Below, piece after piece: positions 1 to 12,048 of a stretch of 19,109 bases of DNA. A program made the position numbers and the translations under genes. The DNA comes from Methanoregulaceae archaeon (lineage in GTDB: Archaea; Halobacteriota; Methanomicrobia; Methanomicrobiales; Methanospirillaceae), in contig JAJRBP010000278.1 in NCBI GenBank assembly GCA_028679405.1, positions 1 through 19,109 on the forward strand. Direction: 5' to 3'. The notes beneath the pieces were generated by a model, which saw nothing but the letters and a program-made list of their open reading frames with translations, ran no database searches and was not told the origin of the DNA. Within the stretch, counting starts at the first letter, position 1. Each line of letters starts with the position of its first letter.

Positions 1-1
1 G

Positions 2-3206
<3,205 letters not shown>

Positions 3207-3216
3207 AGGAATCGGA

Positions 3217-3513
3217 ATGGATTTTAATGCTTCATTAAGAAGGGCCATCAAGACCGGAGATGTCCTGCTTGGCCAGCACATAACTGAAAAAAGTATCCAG
3301 TCTGGCAAGGCCCAGATTGTGGTAGTGGCTGCGAACTGTCCGGAAGAGTTTCGGGAGAAGCTGAAGGCGTATCCCGACCTTTTCATTCATACCTTCGAAG
3401 GCTCAAGCGTTCAGCTTGGCAAGTCGTGCGGAAAACCTTTCATGGTAAGTGCACTCGCGATCATCGATCCAGGTGAGTCAGACATCCTTACCCTTAAGAG
3501 GGCTTCGGCATGA
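3217..3513 (+). CDS. rpl30e: 50S ribosomal protein L30e
   Basis: A 98-aa protein of the L30e/L7Ae superfamily fold, a component of the archaeal large ribosomal subunit. Recognisable segments are LRRAIKTGDVLLGQ near the N-terminus, a central IVVVAANCPEEF strand-turn, and the SSVQLGKSCGKPFMVSALAI segment near the C-terminus. It starts at ATG 10 bases after the rpoA2 stop, with GAGG seven bases upstream of the start. Its place between rpoA2 and nusA is the standard archaeal arrangement, which supports the assignment over a tRNA-modification or L7Ae paralog. It overlaps nusA by 4 bases. Confidence 0.95.
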   Translation: MDFNASLRRAIKTGDVLLGQHITEKSIQSGKAQIVVVAANCPEEFREKLKAYPDLFIHTFEGSSVQLGKSCGKPFMVSALAIIDPGESDILTLKRASA

Positions 3514-3962
3514 CCGAGGTGAAGCTGACCGAGGACTGTCTCGGCCTGATCTCACAGTTCGAGCGGCTCACCGGAGCGGGGAGCAGGGACTGTGTCATCG
3601 ACGACCGGAACAACAGGATCATCTTCGTGATCAATCCGGGCGAGATGGGACTTGCCATCGGGAAGCAGGGTGCGAGCATCAAGAAGGCCTCGGACGTAAT
3701 GGGAAAGAAGATCGAGGTCGTCGAATACTCGCCGAATCCCGAGCAGTTCCTCCGCAACTGCTTCCTTCCGGCAAAGGTGACATCGATCGAGTTCGAGACC
3801 CTCGATGACGACGGTCAGCAGATTGCGCATATCGATGTCCGGGACGAGGACCGCGGTATCGCTATCGGGAAAGAAGGGAAGAATATCTTCAAGGCGAAGA
3901 AGCTGGCCCAGCGGCAGCATAATATTGCAGATGTCCAGCTGGTCGCGAAAGAGCCGGTGTAA
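3510..3962 (+). CDS. nusA: NusA-like transcription factor, two KH domains
   Basis: A 150-aa archaeal NusA homologue that consists only of two KH RNA-binding domains; the S1 and N-terminal RNA polymerase-binding domains of bacterial NusA are absent, as is usual in Archaea. The two GXXG loops are visible: GKQG at residues 51-54 and GKEG at residues 120-123. Its ATG overlaps the L30e stop in an ATGA junction, preceded by GAGGG. It is presumed to act in transcription elongation or termination, but the archaeal protein is less studied than the bacterial one. It is the last gene of this operon in the window and is followed directly by a T-rich tract. Confidence 0.94.
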   Translation: MTEVKLTEDCLGLISQFERLTGAGSRDCVIDDRNNRIIFVINPGEMGLAIGKQGASIKKASDVMGKKIEVVEYSPNPEQFLRNCFLPAKVTSIEFETLDDDGQQIAHIDVRDEDRGIAIGKEGKNIFKAKKLAQRQHNIADVQLVAKEPV

Positions 3963-3993
3963 TCTTTTTCCTTTGCATTTTCTCTTGTTTTGC
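3963..3993 (+). terminator. T-rich tract after nusA, probable terminator
   Basis: Directly after the nusA stop come several T runs (TTTTT, TTTT, TTTT) with little purine between them. Intrinsic termination in Archaea depends mainly on such U-rich stretches and needs no strong hairpin. It marks the likely end of the RNA polymerase operon. Confidence 0.6.
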
Positions 3994-4282
3994 GAAATGT
4001 AGTTTGAATACAAGCAGCCTCTTTGATCTCACCTGATCCTGTCAATCGGCACATTCTTCAGGTTCCTCCGGCTGGTCTCTGTGAACAGGTTTTGGATATC
4101 CCGGAAAACAAGACGGAGAATGTCAATCCCGTTGATGCCCCGCTGAATTCATGACCACGGGGTGAGAGGGACAGACCTGTACGGTCGTTTGCGTTATCAA
4201 ATGGATTGGACTGGTTCAACTCATGCCGTCAGCCAGAGTCAGAACTGTCGTTTCAGGAGAGATCCGGACTTTTCACAAGAAA
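3994..4282. other. Non-coding stretch between nusA and tRNA-Arg
   Basis: No convincing gene was seen in either strand. Reading frames here are interrupted or run across the tRNA on the opposite strand. The part next to the tRNA (4271-4282) gives a short T-rich trailer when read on the minus strand. It may hold the 3' untranslated part of the nusA transcript and the tRNA trailer; no repeats or attachment site were recognised. Confidence 0.5.
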
Positions 4283-4357
4283 CGGGCCTGGAGGGATTCG
4301 AACCCTCGACATCCGGGTTAGAAGCCCGGCGCTCTATCCGGGCTAAGCCACAAGCCC
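4283..4357 (-). tRNA. tRNA-Arg (anticodon UCU)
   Basis: A complete cloverleaf folds on the minus strand. The acceptor stem GGGCTTG pairs with CAGGCCC (one G-U pair), the D stem is GCTT/GAGC, the anticodon stem CCGGG/CCCGG closes the loop CTTCTAA, and the T arm is GAGGG-TTCGAAT-CCCTC. The anticodon at loop positions 34-36 is UCU, which reads the arginine codon AGA (and AGG by wobble). The variable loop has five bases. The discriminator base is G (4283). CCA is not encoded; the next bases read TTTCTT. No intron is present. It stands alone, not in a tRNA cluster. Confidence 0.95.
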
Positions 4358-4626
4358 ATGTCATACATTATGTGCGATATGAGGTCATGAACGTATGGAA
4401 CGAGAGGAGGATCCTTCTGCAGCTTTACCAAATCCTCCGGAATGATCCTGGAAAATTCCATGGCATCAACAGGAATTGGAAAAGATATCTGACCATTTCA
4501 TGGGTAACCTTCATACCAGTGTGTAAACGGAAGTCAGGGACGCTTGTCTGGTTACCGCCCGGAATAATCGAGAGGTAATGAATTTATCAGAAAAATGAGG
4601 GTACCTGATATCTTTTGAAAATGCAT

Positions 4627-5019
4627 TCAGCCCGCATGGAAACAGCAGGCCTTCACGACGTCGACCGTCGTAGGTCTGACCATCCCTTCATGTGAGGCCG
4701 ACTTTACCGTTGCCGCCGCGAGACTCCTGACCTGAATACGGGCAGAAACTCTTTCCCGCTCCTCGAAATGGCTTCCCTGTCCGATCTCGACGATCCTTTT
4801 CATCACGATCGCAAGCGAGAGCACCTCGACAATGATACCTACATCCCCGGGCCCGAGGTCGTCCATATCGACCGAGGTCATGAAGACCGAAGCGCCGGGT
4901 TCTATCCCTGCGAGCGTGACGATATTATGCGCACTCTGGAGTTCGAGGGTCCGTGGCTTCCCAAGTTTCAGTTCCCTGATCACCTGGGGGGATATTCCGG
5001 TTAATGCTGAGCACTCCAT
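4627..5019 (-). CDS. DUF473-like conserved methanogen protein
   Basis: A 130-aa soluble protein of unknown function that I recognise, from memory, as resembling the archaeal DUF473 family (segments ECSALTGISPQVIRELK, LQSAHNIVTLAGI and GDVGIIVEVL). The middle is hydrophobic and beta-rich; the C-terminal third is alternating charged and hydrophobic. There are no signal peptide, TM segment or obvious catalytic motif. Two starts are possible: GTG at 5028, overlapping the upstream stop as GTGA, or ATG at 5019. I chose the ATG because GGGTGA, a good match to the archaeal Shine-Dalgarno core, lies 5 bases before it. It follows the PAC2 gene and is very probably translated from the same mRNA. Confidence 0.75.
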   Translation of the reverse strand: MECSALTGISPQVIRELKLGKPRTLELQSAHNIVTLAGIEPGASVFMTSVDMDDLGPGDVGIIVEVLSLAIVMKRIVEIGQGSHFEERERVSARIQVRSLAAATVKSASHEGMVRPTTVDVVKACCFHAG

Positions 5020-5024
5020 CTCGG

Positions 5025-5030
5025 TCACCC
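5025..5030 (-). promoter_or_regulatory. Shine-Dalgarno site that includes the upstream stop codon
   Basis: On the minus strand GGGTGA contains the TGA stop of the PAC2 gene and lies 5 bases before the ATG at 5019. Translation end of the first gene and initiation of the second therefore use the same bases, which suggests coupling. Confidence 0.5.
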
Positions 5031-5756
5031 GTACATCGGTAGGTTTTCCTTTTTGGGCATGGGTTCCTGGGCGGTCTGGACTTCCTGGGCGAGTTTCTGC
5101 ATCGTTGATTCTATCTCCTCGGCCTGTTCCAGGAGCGGCTTTGTATCGAGACTCAGATTATACATCTTATTAAGCACCTCGATAGTAGCTGCAGACGCCC
5201 TCGGATCCGGTGCGTTGACCGTCTCGCCCAGGAGACCATATGCAGGAATTCCCCGCACCTTGCATTCGGTCATCAGGCTGCTCGCGATCCCGGATATGCT
5301 TCCGACCGGGAGTATAAGTGTATGATCGCGGATCCTCTGAAGCGCATCATCGGTTGTGGCGACCCCGAATACCCGCTTCTCTGGCTCATTCGTAACGATC
5401 CCGGCTATTGTCACCACCTCCCTGACTTTAAAGGGTGCAAACCAGTCCATCAGCCCGTTTGAGACCTCATAACAGATCATCGGGTGAATGGGGATATCGG
5501 CAACAACCGCTGCAAACGAGTCTTTTTCATAGACCCGTACCGGCACGTTGATAACGCCCTTGCTCATCATCGCCAGCGGAGGAAAATACTTGCTGGTGAT
5601 GCTGCCGATCTGCTCGAATTCCAGCTGGTCGACCATGTACTGGAGTGCAATACTCCCGACAAGGCCGCTTCCCGGGAATCCCATGATTACCGAAGATCCT
5701 TCTTTCCGGAGGGGTCGGGAAAATATCTTTAAATCGACGGTTCCTTCCTGCGACAT
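5025..5756 (-). CDS. PAC2 family protein (proteasome assembly chaperone-like)
   Basis: A 243-aa protein of the PAC2 family, named for eukaryotic proteasome assembly chaperone 2; archaeal members include the PbaA/PbaB chaperones that bind proteasome core subunits, but many members have no known role. Family hallmarks are GFPGSGLVGSIALQYMVDQL near the N-terminus, a central strand-rich core with AGIVTNEP, and RGIPAYGLLGETV in the C-terminal half. The last 40 residues are helical and charged. The open frame extends upstream to 5852, but the extra 32 residues look unlike the family and overlap the divergent gene, so I take the ATG at 5756. An A/T-rich box about 25-34 bases upstream and no Shine-Dalgarno suggest a leaderless mRNA. 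Confidence 0.85.
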   Translation of the reverse strand: MSQEGTVDLKIFSRPLRKEGSSVIMGFPGSGLVGSIALQYMVDQLEFEQIGSITSKYFPPLAMMSKGVINVPVRVYEKDSFAAVVADIPIHPMICYEVSNGLMDWFAPFKVREVVTIAGIVTNEPEKRVFGVATTDDALQRIRDHTLILPVGSISGIASSLMTECKVRGIPAYGLLGETVNAPDPRASAATIEVLNKMYNLSLDTKPLLEQAEEIESTMQKLAQEVQTAQEPMPKKENLPMYG

Positions 5757-5789
5757 TAGATTAACATAGCCCGGGAACCTAAAAATATT
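5757..5789. promoter_or_regulatory. 33-base divergent promoter region
   Basis: Only 33 bases separate the start codons of the PAC2 gene (minus) and the 103-aa gene (plus). For the minus gene AAAAATATTA (5781-5790) sits about 25-34 bases upstream of its ATG. For the plus gene TTAACATA (5761-5768) sits about 22-29 bases upstream. Both distances fit TATA boxes for leaderless transcripts, so each TATA box would lie at the other gene's start. Neither gene has a clear Shine-Dalgarno sequence. Confidence 0.5.
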
Positions 5790-6101
5790 ATGCAGGAATT
5801 TCCTGTCCGGAGGAATCTGGTCAAAGGGCTTCCCCAGTCCATGGTCGCCCATCTTCAGGAATGCTTCGATCAGGAGCCGAAGCAGAATGGTTCACATTAC
5901 CGGATCAGCTATGGTGCACTCGCATTCCTTGATATCACCATCGGGCCGGCTGGCAAGAGCATCGTTATCGAGACCGAATCGAACAAGGAAGCAGCCGATG
6001 AGGTGATAATCGATACGAACAGGCGTTTTCGGAAGTTCCTGGACCTCGTGACAGGTTACTCGACAAAAGAACGTGTAAAGCTGGCAAAATCGGTCGAATG
6101 A
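5790..6101 (+). CDS. Conserved hypothetical protein, 103 aa
   Basis: A small soluble protein with no TM segment or signal peptide. It shows a helix-rich N-terminus (NLVKGLPQSMVAHLQECF), a beta-rich centre (ALAFLDITIGPAGKSIVIETES) and an amphipathic C-terminal helix with RRFRKFLDLVTGYSTKERV. It may belong to a small methanogen family such as DUF5611, but this is from memory and not firm. The ATG at 5790 lacks a Shine-Dalgarno sequence; a TATA-like element about 25 bases upstream fits leaderless transcription. It is divergent from PAC2 and convergent with leuS, from which 16 bases separate it. Codon usage and coding character match its neighbours, so I regard it as a real gene. Confidence 0.75.
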   Translation: MQEFPVRRNLVKGLPQSMVAHLQECFDQEPKQNGSHYRISYGALAFLDITIGPAGKSIVIETESNKEAADEVIIDTNRRFRKFLDLVTGYSTKERVKLAKSVE

Positions 6102-6108
6102 CCGGTTC

Positions 6109-6117
6109 GCCCTTTTT
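6109..6117 (+). terminator. T run between convergent genes
   Basis: CCCTTTTTT lies right after the stop of the 103-aa gene and before the end of leuS. It is a probable terminator for the plus-strand gene; on the minus strand it gives no U run, so leuS has none here. Confidence 0.45.
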
Positions 6118-8889
6118 TCACTCAATAATGATTGCAGGTTTGAGCGGCAACGCCAGGCGTGCCTTTGCGTGGTCGCTTGTCGATGAATCCATGACCTGAA
6201 CCGGGACCCCGAACTCTTTCATCATGAATTCCCGTGCCTTCCCGAATACAGCCAGTTCGTCGATCTTCTCCTCGCAAAACAGGTTGACAAGGTTCTCCGG
6301 AATCCGGTGAACCAGGGCTGTACATTGTTTTACCGTTTCCATCGCCTCTTTTCCCCGGCTTTTCATCTCCGGGTCCGACATCACGTCCTTCATCACCCGG
6401 CTCCTGTCGGAAGAGGTCGCGACTGTTGCGAACACCGAACGTTTCCACCCCGGTGCAACTGCAATTGTGATGGTACGTGGCGTGATCTGGATGAGTTTCA
6501 GGATAGACTCAACGTCCTCGATAGTTCTGGCCAGGAGCTCTTCCGCCCCCTCAGTCTCGGCATTGAACCTGTCTTTTTCCGGTTCAGGCCACGATGCAAA
6601 TGAGACAAGTCCATCGTGCCCCAGATCGGTCCAGAGCTGTTCGGCGGTGAAGGGAATGATAGGAGCAAGGAGACGGACCCAGGTATCGCAGAGATAGAGA
6701 TACGCCCGGCTCTTCGGGAGCCCTTCTCCTTTCCGCCTCCGGTACCATTTCAGGTCCGATTCGATCCCGTAGAACGCTTCCTGTAAGGCCTGGCGGGTCT
6801 GGAACCTCTTCAACGCCTCGGTGGTTTTTTCTATATGTCCCTGCAGCCTGGATTCGAGCCATTGATCGATCTCGTCTGTACCGCCCGTCGCTCCGATCCC
6901 CTCGTGGACAGTGTTCCAGAGCTTCTCGATCTGCCTCTTTGTCGAGATGACGAGCTCGTTCCGCCAGTCGAAATCCTGCCAGGGCTCGGCACTCCCGACA
7001 AGGAACATCCTCACCGTATCTGCTCCGAACTCGCGGACTGCATCCTCGAGGAGGAACACGTTCCCTTTCGACGAGGACATCTTTGCACCGTTCAGGAGCC
7101 CCATCCCGAAAACGACCATTCCCTTTGGAAGGCAGGGTTTCGGGAATATGGCCACATGGTGAAAGATTTGGAAAGTAAGGTGATTCGAGATGAGGTCCTT
7201 TGCCGAGAACCGGAAGTCGTATGGATACCAGTACAGGAACTCCTTTCGCAGTCTGTCAAGCCGCTCCTTCTCGGGCAGATTTGCGGTCTCAATCCCAAGA
7301 AAAATATAATCGAAGACCTCCGGGGTCAGGACGGCGGGATCGAACTCCCTGATATGGTGAGCGATCGTGTAATACGCCATGTAGATAGTTGAGTCGCTTA
7401 ACGGCTCGATAAGCCAGGCCGGGTCCCACGGGAGTTTCGTCCCGAGGCCTACCCTGCGGGTGCATGCCCAGTCCTTGAGCCATCCGACCGTCCGGTCGAA
7501 CTCTGCCCGTACTTCGGGCGGGACCAGGTCCATGCAGGCGAGGTGCTCCGAGACAAGCATCTTCCAGGCCGGGTCGCTGTACTGGAGGAACCACTGGTCA
7601 TGGAGGATCTTCACGTATACCCTGCTCCCGCACCTGCAGACCACCGGGCGGGTATCGAACTCGTACATCACTGTGGAGCCGAATTTTTCGATCATCTCGG
7701 CTGCAACGGTATCCCGTGCCTCCCTGACAGGACGCCCCCCGTACTTTTCGAAGAGCTTCCCGCGTGCAAACTCGCTGCTGTAAAGGTCCTGGGTAACCGC
7801 ATCGAGCCGTGGGTCTTTCTGGCTCCCGATCCCTGCCCTCTCCACTGCATCTTTGGCAGGAATCCCGCCGTAGCCGTCCACTTTAATCAGGGCTACAGGT
7901 TGTATTCCGGAATATGCGCCCTTTGTCTGCAGGTCCCTGAGGGCTATATAGTCATAGGGGGCGTGTGCGGGAACGCTCATCACGACACCACTCGCCATAT
8001 CAGGGTCGACGAACTCCGCGGGGAGGATGGGGACCTTCCCGCAGAGCGGGTGCTCCGCCACCTGGTCGATAAGGTCTTTTCCTGATATTCTACCGGTTAC
8101 CTCGACCGTATGATCCTGGAGGATTAGTTTATCCGCTGCCTCCTGTGAGATGAGCCACTCGTTCCCGTCAACACGAGTGCGGACATAACTCACTTCCGGG
8201 TTGACCCACAGGTTGGTCACACCGTATATGGTCTCTGGTCGGAGCGTTGCAGTCGGTATGTATGCGCCCTGCCACCTGAACATGACAAGCGTGAATTTAA
8301 GGATCTCGGCACGGTCGCCCTCGAGTAGGTCGTGGTCTCCCACCGGGTTATCGCACTGGGGGCAATATCGCACAGGATGGGCTCCTTTCAACACATGGTT
8401 CCCTTCCCGGAGGTGTTTCCATTGCCACTCGATGAACTTGCTATAGGTGGGATCAACTGTAGTGAACCGTCTTCTCCAGTCGATCGACAGGCCGCATTCC
8501 TGCATCACCCTCTGATACTCCTCTGAAAAATGACGAACGATCGCGAAGGGGTCCGTGAACCTGGAAAGCACATCGGGGGGAACCTTGTAGAGGTCCCTGT
8601 ACAGCCAAATCGCTTTCTCATCCCCCCTGGCGATCCTCTTCGAGATCCCGATCACCGGTGCCCCCGTGACGTGAAACGCCATCGGGTAAAGTACCTCCCG
8701 CCCCTGCATCCGGTAAAAGCGGGCGATGACATCGGGCACGATATACGTGCGGCCGTGTCCGACATGCATCGCACCGCTCGGATAAGGGTACGCGACAGTA
8801 AGGTAAAATTTCTCACGTGGCCCGGGACCTGGCTCGAATGCGTGTTCCCACCGGCGGGATACGTCCTTCTCAATATGGGAGAAATCCAT
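6118..8889 (-). CDS. leuS: Leucyl-tRNA synthetase, archaeal type
   Basis: A cytosolic class Ia synthetase that joins leucine to tRNA-Leu with ATP. It has 923 aa, close to other archaeal LeuRS. The HIGH-type motif HVGH is at residues 42-45 within [17 protein letters not shown], and the KMSKS-type motif KMSSS is at 603-607, followed by KGN. The editing (CP1) domain lies between, about residues 200-390. The helical anticodon-binding domain and the archaeal C-terminal extension end in KPAIIIE. The ATG at 8889 is preceded by GGAGTGA five bases upstream, the best Shine-Dalgarno of the minus-strand operon. It follows the PIN-ATPase gene by 25 bases and is probably cotranscribed with it. Confidence 0.97.
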   Translation of the reverse strand: MDFSHIEKDVSRRWEHAFEPGPGPREKFYLTVAYPYPSGAMHVGHGRTYIVPDVIARFYRMQGREVLYPMAFHVTGAPVIGISKRIARGDEKAIWLYRDLYKVPPDVLSRFTDPFAIVRHFSEEYQRVMQECGLSIDWRRRFTTVDPTYSKFIEWQWKHLREGNHVLKGAHPVRYCPQCDNPVGDHDLLEGDRAEILKFTLVMFRWQGAYIPTATLRPETIYGVTNLWVNPEVSYVRTRVDGNEWLISQEAADKLILQDHTVEVTGRISGKDLIDQVAEHPLCGKVPILPAEFVDPDMASGVVMSVPAHAPYDYIALRDLQTKGAYSGIQPVALIKVDGYGGIPAKDAVERAGIGSQKDPRLDAVTQDLYSSEFARGKLFEKYGGRPVREARDTVAAEMIEKFGSTVMYEFDTRPVVCRCGSRVYVKILHDQWFLQYSDPAWKMLVSEHLACMDLVPPEVRAEFDRTVGWLKDWACTRRVGLGTKLPWDPAWLIEPLSDSTIYMAYYTIAHHIREFDPAVLTPEVFDYIFLGIETANLPEKERLDRLRKEFLYWYPYDFRFSAKDLISNHLTFQIFHHVAIFPKPCLPKGMVVFGMGLLNGAKMSSSKGNVFLLEDAVREFGADTVRMFLVGSAEPWQDFDWRNELVISTKRQIEKLWNTVHEGIGATGGTDEIDQWLESRLQGHIEKTTEALKRFQTRQALQEAFYGIESDLKWYRRRKGEGLPKSRAYLYLCDTWVRLLAPIIPFTAEQLWTDLGHDGLVSFASWPEPEKDRFNAETEGAEELLARTIEDVESILKLIQITPRTITIAVAPGWKRSVFATVATSSDRSRVMKDVMSDPEMKSRGKEAMETVKQCTALVHRIPENLVNLFCEEKIDELAVFGKAREFMMKEFGVPVQVMDSSTSDHAKARLALPLKPAIIIE

Positions 8890-8914
8890 TCATTTCACTC
8901 CTGTGTTCCAGGGA

Positions 8915-10789
8915 TTACACAGGCCGGAGCCTGATCGTCTCGCCCTGGTTGTACCGTTTCAGCATCTCCTGGGCGATTGTACTATTCTTTCCGAGATGGA
9001 TCTCCCCTGTTTCGTTGACGGTTGCGGTAAAGAGGTATTCCTTGCCAGCAAAGACGTCCACGATCTTCCCTGCATGCTCTGCTGCTACGATGGAGAGCTG
9101 CTTTTTATCCAGGCGGATCTTCACGCCGCCCCCCAGCTGGAGCTCTTCTTCCGCGGGTGCGGGTGGCGTCTTCTCCAGTTCGCTCCTGGGTCTGATGTCG
9201 ATCCCGATCCCGACTTTATTCACGATGGCCGCGATATTCTTGCCCCCCTTGCCGATAGCCGCCGGGACGTCTTTGTCCTCGATATAAACAACTGCCTTAG
9301 TATCCGAGAGCATATGGACTTCTATCTCGCCATCCGAGTAGCGCCCGATTTCCCGCTGGATTTCCTTTTCCGTAATTTTCCAGGCAGAAAGCGGCTCCTC
9401 GTGTTTCTCCTGGACCGCATGTGGCTGAGCCGGTGGTCCCTCAGGGCGCAGGATCGGCATCACGATCGTTTCGCCATCGTACTTGAAGATCTCGAAAGCA
9501 AGCTCCCCTGTCTCCTGATTATGGACGGTAGTAACTGGCCGCAGGTGCATCTCAGACATGCCTTCGGGGACTTTGATCGTAAACCCGATATCGTATACAT
9601 CCGTGATCTCCCCCTTGTTCACGAAGATGATCGTATTGATCGTCTGAGGAAGCACCCCGAAATCGACCCTGTCGGAGAACCTCTGGAGAGCGTCCTGTGC
9701 CCCGATAGCATGGACAACCCCGATCATCCCGATACCGGCGAGGCGCATGTCGGCAAACACGCGAAAGTCTTCATCTTTCCGGAGCTCGTCGAAGACGACG
9801 AAATCCGGACGGACAAGCAGGAGGACGTCTGCCGTGTTCTGCATGCTCCCTTCGAGAGAAGTATACTGGGTGATATGATCCGGCACCTGGAGCTCTCTCG
9901 GGGTCTCCATCGTCTTCACGATAAACGAGTGATCGGCAAGGTAGGTGGCGACACTCTGTGCGAGAGTGGTTTTTCCTGCCCCGGGGGGTCCGGCGATGAG
10001 AAGGCCACGTTTCTCCCCGACGATCCTCGTCTTTATCATGCCAGCCTTCTTGTAGTCGTCGAGCACCACGTCGACGATCGGTCTCACGGCCGTTATCTCC
10101 ATCCCGTCCGAGAACGGGCGTCTCGCGATTGCAATTCGCATCGACCCGATCTGGACAACGGTTATCCCCCGCTTTTCGAGCTCGATGAACCCGTCCGGAT
10201 CACGTTTCGCACGCTCGAGGATCTCCTGCGCAAGACCCCGGAGTTCGTAATCCGTTGCCGGTTGCTCACGGATCTTCACAAGGTGCATCTCCTTGATCGT
10301 TCCCTTTCGTGCAAACGGTGGAACTCTCTCCTTCAGGTACACTGCGATCGTATGCTCATCGAAAAACTGGTCGATTCCAAGGGGGGTAAAGTCTCCGATC
10401 TGGGGCTTGAGGTATACTACATCAAGGCCCTTTGCCTTGGCAACCTCAGCCTGAACGATGTCGCTGGTGATGAATTTTGCAGAATTTTCCAGCGCCACGT
10501 TCCGGATCATGGCATCGATCTCCCCACCGCTCGCAAGCTTCACCTGCTCGAGCGTGGGACGGATGCCGGTAAATTTCAATCCGATTGTTCCTTCTTCTGC
10601 AAGCTTGCACAGCGCCTGGAGTTCGGTAAGTCCTGAGAAACCGATCTCGCGACCCTGGTTCGCCTGTGCCTCCAATTCCGCTACCACGGCTTCCGGTATG
10701 ATGATTGACGCACCTTTATATTCACCCGTTTTTATCATTGAGGTGATGCGTCCATCGATGACAACGCTTGTATCCGGTACAATTATCAA
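8915..10789 (-). CDS. PIN domain-ATPase-KH domain protein (PINA-like)
   Basis: A 624-aa fusion conserved across Archaea. Residues 1 to about 130 form a PIN nuclease-like domain with candidate metal-binding acids D6, E38, D92 and D110. Residues about 240-430 are a PilT/VirB11-like P-loop ATPase with Walker [10 protein letters not shown] (267-275) and Walker B VVFDE (331-335). A KH domain with GKGG (513-516) follows, then a beta-rich C-terminal piece. The Sulfolobus homologue PINA is reported to work with Holliday junction processing; RNA-related roles have also been proposed because of the PIN and KH domains. Despite the PilT-like ATPase it is not a pilus motor. The start is TTG at 10789 with GGTGA five bases before it; the first residues [12 protein letters not shown] are the typical PIN start. 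Confidence 0.92.
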   Translation of the reverse strand: MIIVPDTSVVIDGRITSMIKTGEYKGASIIIPEAVVAELEAQANQGREIGFSGLTELQALCKLAEEGTIGLKFTGIRPTLEQVKLASGGEIDAMIRNVALENSAKFITSDIVQAEVAKAKGLDVVYLKPQIGDFTPLGIDQFFDEHTIAVYLKERVPPFARKGTIKEMHLVKIREQPATDYELRGLAQEILERAKRDPDGFIELEKRGITVVQIGSMRIAIARRPFSDGMEITAVRPIVDVVLDDYKKAGMIKTRIVGEKRGLLIAGPPGAGKTTLAQSVATYLADHSFIVKTMETPRELQVPDHITQYTSLEGSMQNTADVLLLVRPDFVVFDELRKDEDFRVFADMRLAGIGMIGVVHAIGAQDALQRFSDRVDFGVLPQTINTIIFVNKGEITDVYDIGFTIKVPEGMSEMHLRPVTTVHNQETGELAFEIFKYDGETIVMPILRPEGPPAQPHAVQEKHEEPLSAWKITEKEIQREIGRYSDGEIEVHMLSDTKAVVYIEDKDVPAAIGKGGKNIAAIVNKVGIGIDIRPRSELEKTPPAPAEEELQLGGGVKIRLDKKQLSIVAAEHAGKIVDVFAGKEYLFTATVNETGEIHLGKNSTIAQEMLKRYNQGETIRLRPV

Positions 10790-10793
10790 AAAA

Positions 10794-10799
10794 TATCAC
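10794..10799 (-). promoter_or_regulatory. Shine-Dalgarno site that decides a TTG start
   Basis: GGTGAT on the minus strand matches the core of the archaeal Shine-Dalgarno sequence and lies 4-5 bases before the TTG at 10789. It supports this rare start codon for the PIN-ATPase gene. Confidence 0.65.
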
Positions 10800-10814
10800 C
10801 GAATATATACAGTG

Positions 10815-11180
10815 TCATTGATCTTTATTAGCATATACCATTGAAGGATCGAAGACCTTCCCGGTGACTTCTTCTCCATCAATCGTCCTGAAAAAGCAGC
10901 TCCGGTGTCCGGTGTGGCATGCCCCTCCCGCCTGGTCGACCATATAAAGAAGGCAGTCTTCATCGCAGTCAACAAGGATTCTCCGTACTTTCTGGAAGTG
11001 ACCGCTCTCCTCACCTTTCTTCCAGAGTTTTTTTCTGCTTCTGCTGTAATAATGCGCATATCCGGTCCCGACTGTGAGTGAAACAGCCTCTTCGTTCGCA
11101 AATGCCATCATGAGGACATCCCCGGATTCTGCGTCCTGGACGATTACGGGAATGAGACCATCCGAATATCTCAGATTCAT
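10815..11180 (-). CDS. hisI: Phosphoribosyl-AMP cyclohydrolase
   Basis: The third step of histidine synthesis: opening of the purine ring of phosphoribosyl-AMP. At 121 aa this is the single-domain archaeal form without the HisE pyrophosphohydrolase. Key sites are visible: [16 protein letters not shown] (46-61), DCDEDC (71-76) with three acidic metal ligands D71, D73 and D75, and [14 protein letters not shown] (85-98). The cysteines C72, C88 and C95 are candidate zinc ligands. The ATG at 11180 follows the prepilin peptidase stop by 6 bases, and GGTGTGATC spans that stop, so the two genes are coupled. No other histidine gene is in the window, which is common for Archaea with scattered his genes. 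Confidence 0.96.
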   Translation of the reverse strand: MNLRYSDGLIPVIVQDAESGDVLMMAFANEEAVSLTVGTGYAHYYSRSRKKLWKKGEESGHFQKVRRILVDCDEDCLLYMVDQAGGACHTGHRSCFFRTIDGEEVTGKVFDPSMVYANKDQ

Positions 11181-11186
11181 ATTCGA

Positions 11187-11966
11187 TCACACCAATGAAA
11201 GGACAATAAAGATAAGGTCTCCTATGCACAGCGCCATGATTACCCCTGCGGTAATCGGGATGATGAAAGGGATTCCGTAAAGGATCCATACATGGCCTGC
11301 ACGCTCGTAGAGGGCAATTTCATCCCGGTATTTCTCAGGGTCCTGCCTGAGATCCCTTGTATAGGTGGTCCTCTGCCCCCGCAGAGCGCGGACCATGAGA
11401 TCTCTTGCAGGGATGAACCTCCTCTGTAGCGTACCATCGGCATCTGCAATATCCTCCATGACAAAACCGTGTGATTTGCGAATCGTCTTCCCTGAGACGG
11501 GAAATCCGAAGAAGAGATAGTGGGCGGGGGCCCTGTTGCCACGGGATATATTGTAAAGAAATATCCCGACAGGTACGAAGAGGTTGAGAATAACCGCATT
11601 GGTCAGGACCGAGAACGGGAAATAACCCAGCGGGGTCTGCCCAAGGAGAGGCGTCACCGGGAAGAGTGGGATGAAGAGAGTGATAAAAATGAAAGCCCAT
11701 GCATCCGCCCCTCCAAAGAGATTGAAATAGGCAAAGAGATAGAAAATGATGGAGAATATAACGGAGAAGATAAGGCAGAACGCAAGGAGCGGGTATCGGG
11801 CTTCGAGAAAAAAGGTCAGGTAGAGATATCCGATGGCCGGGATCCCTGTAATGATCGCGGGATACCACGTCCTGAACGGAACCCGCCTGTCCCGGTAATC
11901 AAGTACCGAGGCGTAGAGAAGCGTGACGACCATCACGAACGAGGTAAATACGAGTGGGAGTATCAT
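11187..11966 (-). CDS. A24-family prepilin/prearchaellin peptidase
   Basis: A membrane aspartic protease of 259 aa that removes class III signal peptides from archaeal pilins or archaellins. It has about six hydrophobic segments. Both catalytic aspartates are present: D23 in VLDYRDRRVP after the first TM segment and D88 in FGGADAW, the GxHyD-type motif. A soluble loop (about residues 150-225) with basic patches precedes the last two TM segments; this C-terminal part is typical of archaeal members. An in-frame TTG at 11987 would add seven residues, but AGAGGT lies nine bases before the ATG at 11966, so I prefer that. It is the first gene of the minus-strand operon. Pilus assembly genes at 16226-19109 probably supply the machine that uses its products. 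Confidence 0.9.
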   Translation of the reverse strand: MILPLVFTSFVMVVTLLYASVLDYRDRRVPFRTWYPAIITGIPAIGYLYLTFFLEARYPLLAFCLIFSVIFSIIFYLFAYFNLFGGADAWAFIFITLFIPLFPVTPLLGQTPLGYFPFSVLTNAVILNLFVPVGIFLYNISRGNRAPAHYLFFGFPVSGKTIRKSHGFVMEDIADADGTLQRRFIPARDLMVRALRGQRTTYTRDLRQDPEKYRDEIALYERAGHVWILYGIPFIIPITAGVIMALCIGDLIFIVLSLV

Positions 11967-12017
11967 CTGCTTAAAACCTCTGGCCAAATGGTATTTCTAT
12001 CCTCCCCAGATCGGGAA

Positions 12018-12048
12018 GTGCGGTAAGTAACATCTATTATCTCCGCAC
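12018..12048. repeat. Inverted repeat between divergent genes
   Basis: GTGCGG (12018-12023) and CCGCAC (12043-12048) form a six-base inverted repeat with a 19-base spacer. It lies between the prepilin peptidase gene and the divergent 205-aa gene, directly upstream of the TATA-like element at 12050-12061. It may be an operator; an arm of six bases could also occur by chance. Confidence 0.35.

Noticed and set aside
4128..4170. C/D box-like RNA motifs (TTGATGC, CTGA, ATGA) in the non-coding stretch
   Set aside because: Spacing between the boxes does not fit a C/D guide RNA and terminal pairing is lacking.
4283..4357. tRNA-Arg as an attachment site of an integrated element
   Set aside because: No integrase gene, no repeated tRNA end and no change in gene character were seen nearby.
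4162..4578. Open frame of 138 codons on the plus strand across the tRNA region
   Set aside because: It runs over the complete tRNA-Arg on the other strand, has no ribosome binding site and its product has no protein-like conserved pattern.
5757..5852. Extension of the PAC2 protein to a start at 5852
   Set aside because: It would add 32 residues unlike the family and overlap the divergent gene by 63 bases; the ATG at 5756 has a suitable TATA element.
8903..10636. 577-codon plus-strand frame opposite the PIN-ATPase gene
   Set aside because: It is the mirror of a gene with clear Walker, PIN and KH motifs; long antisense frames are common at this GC content.
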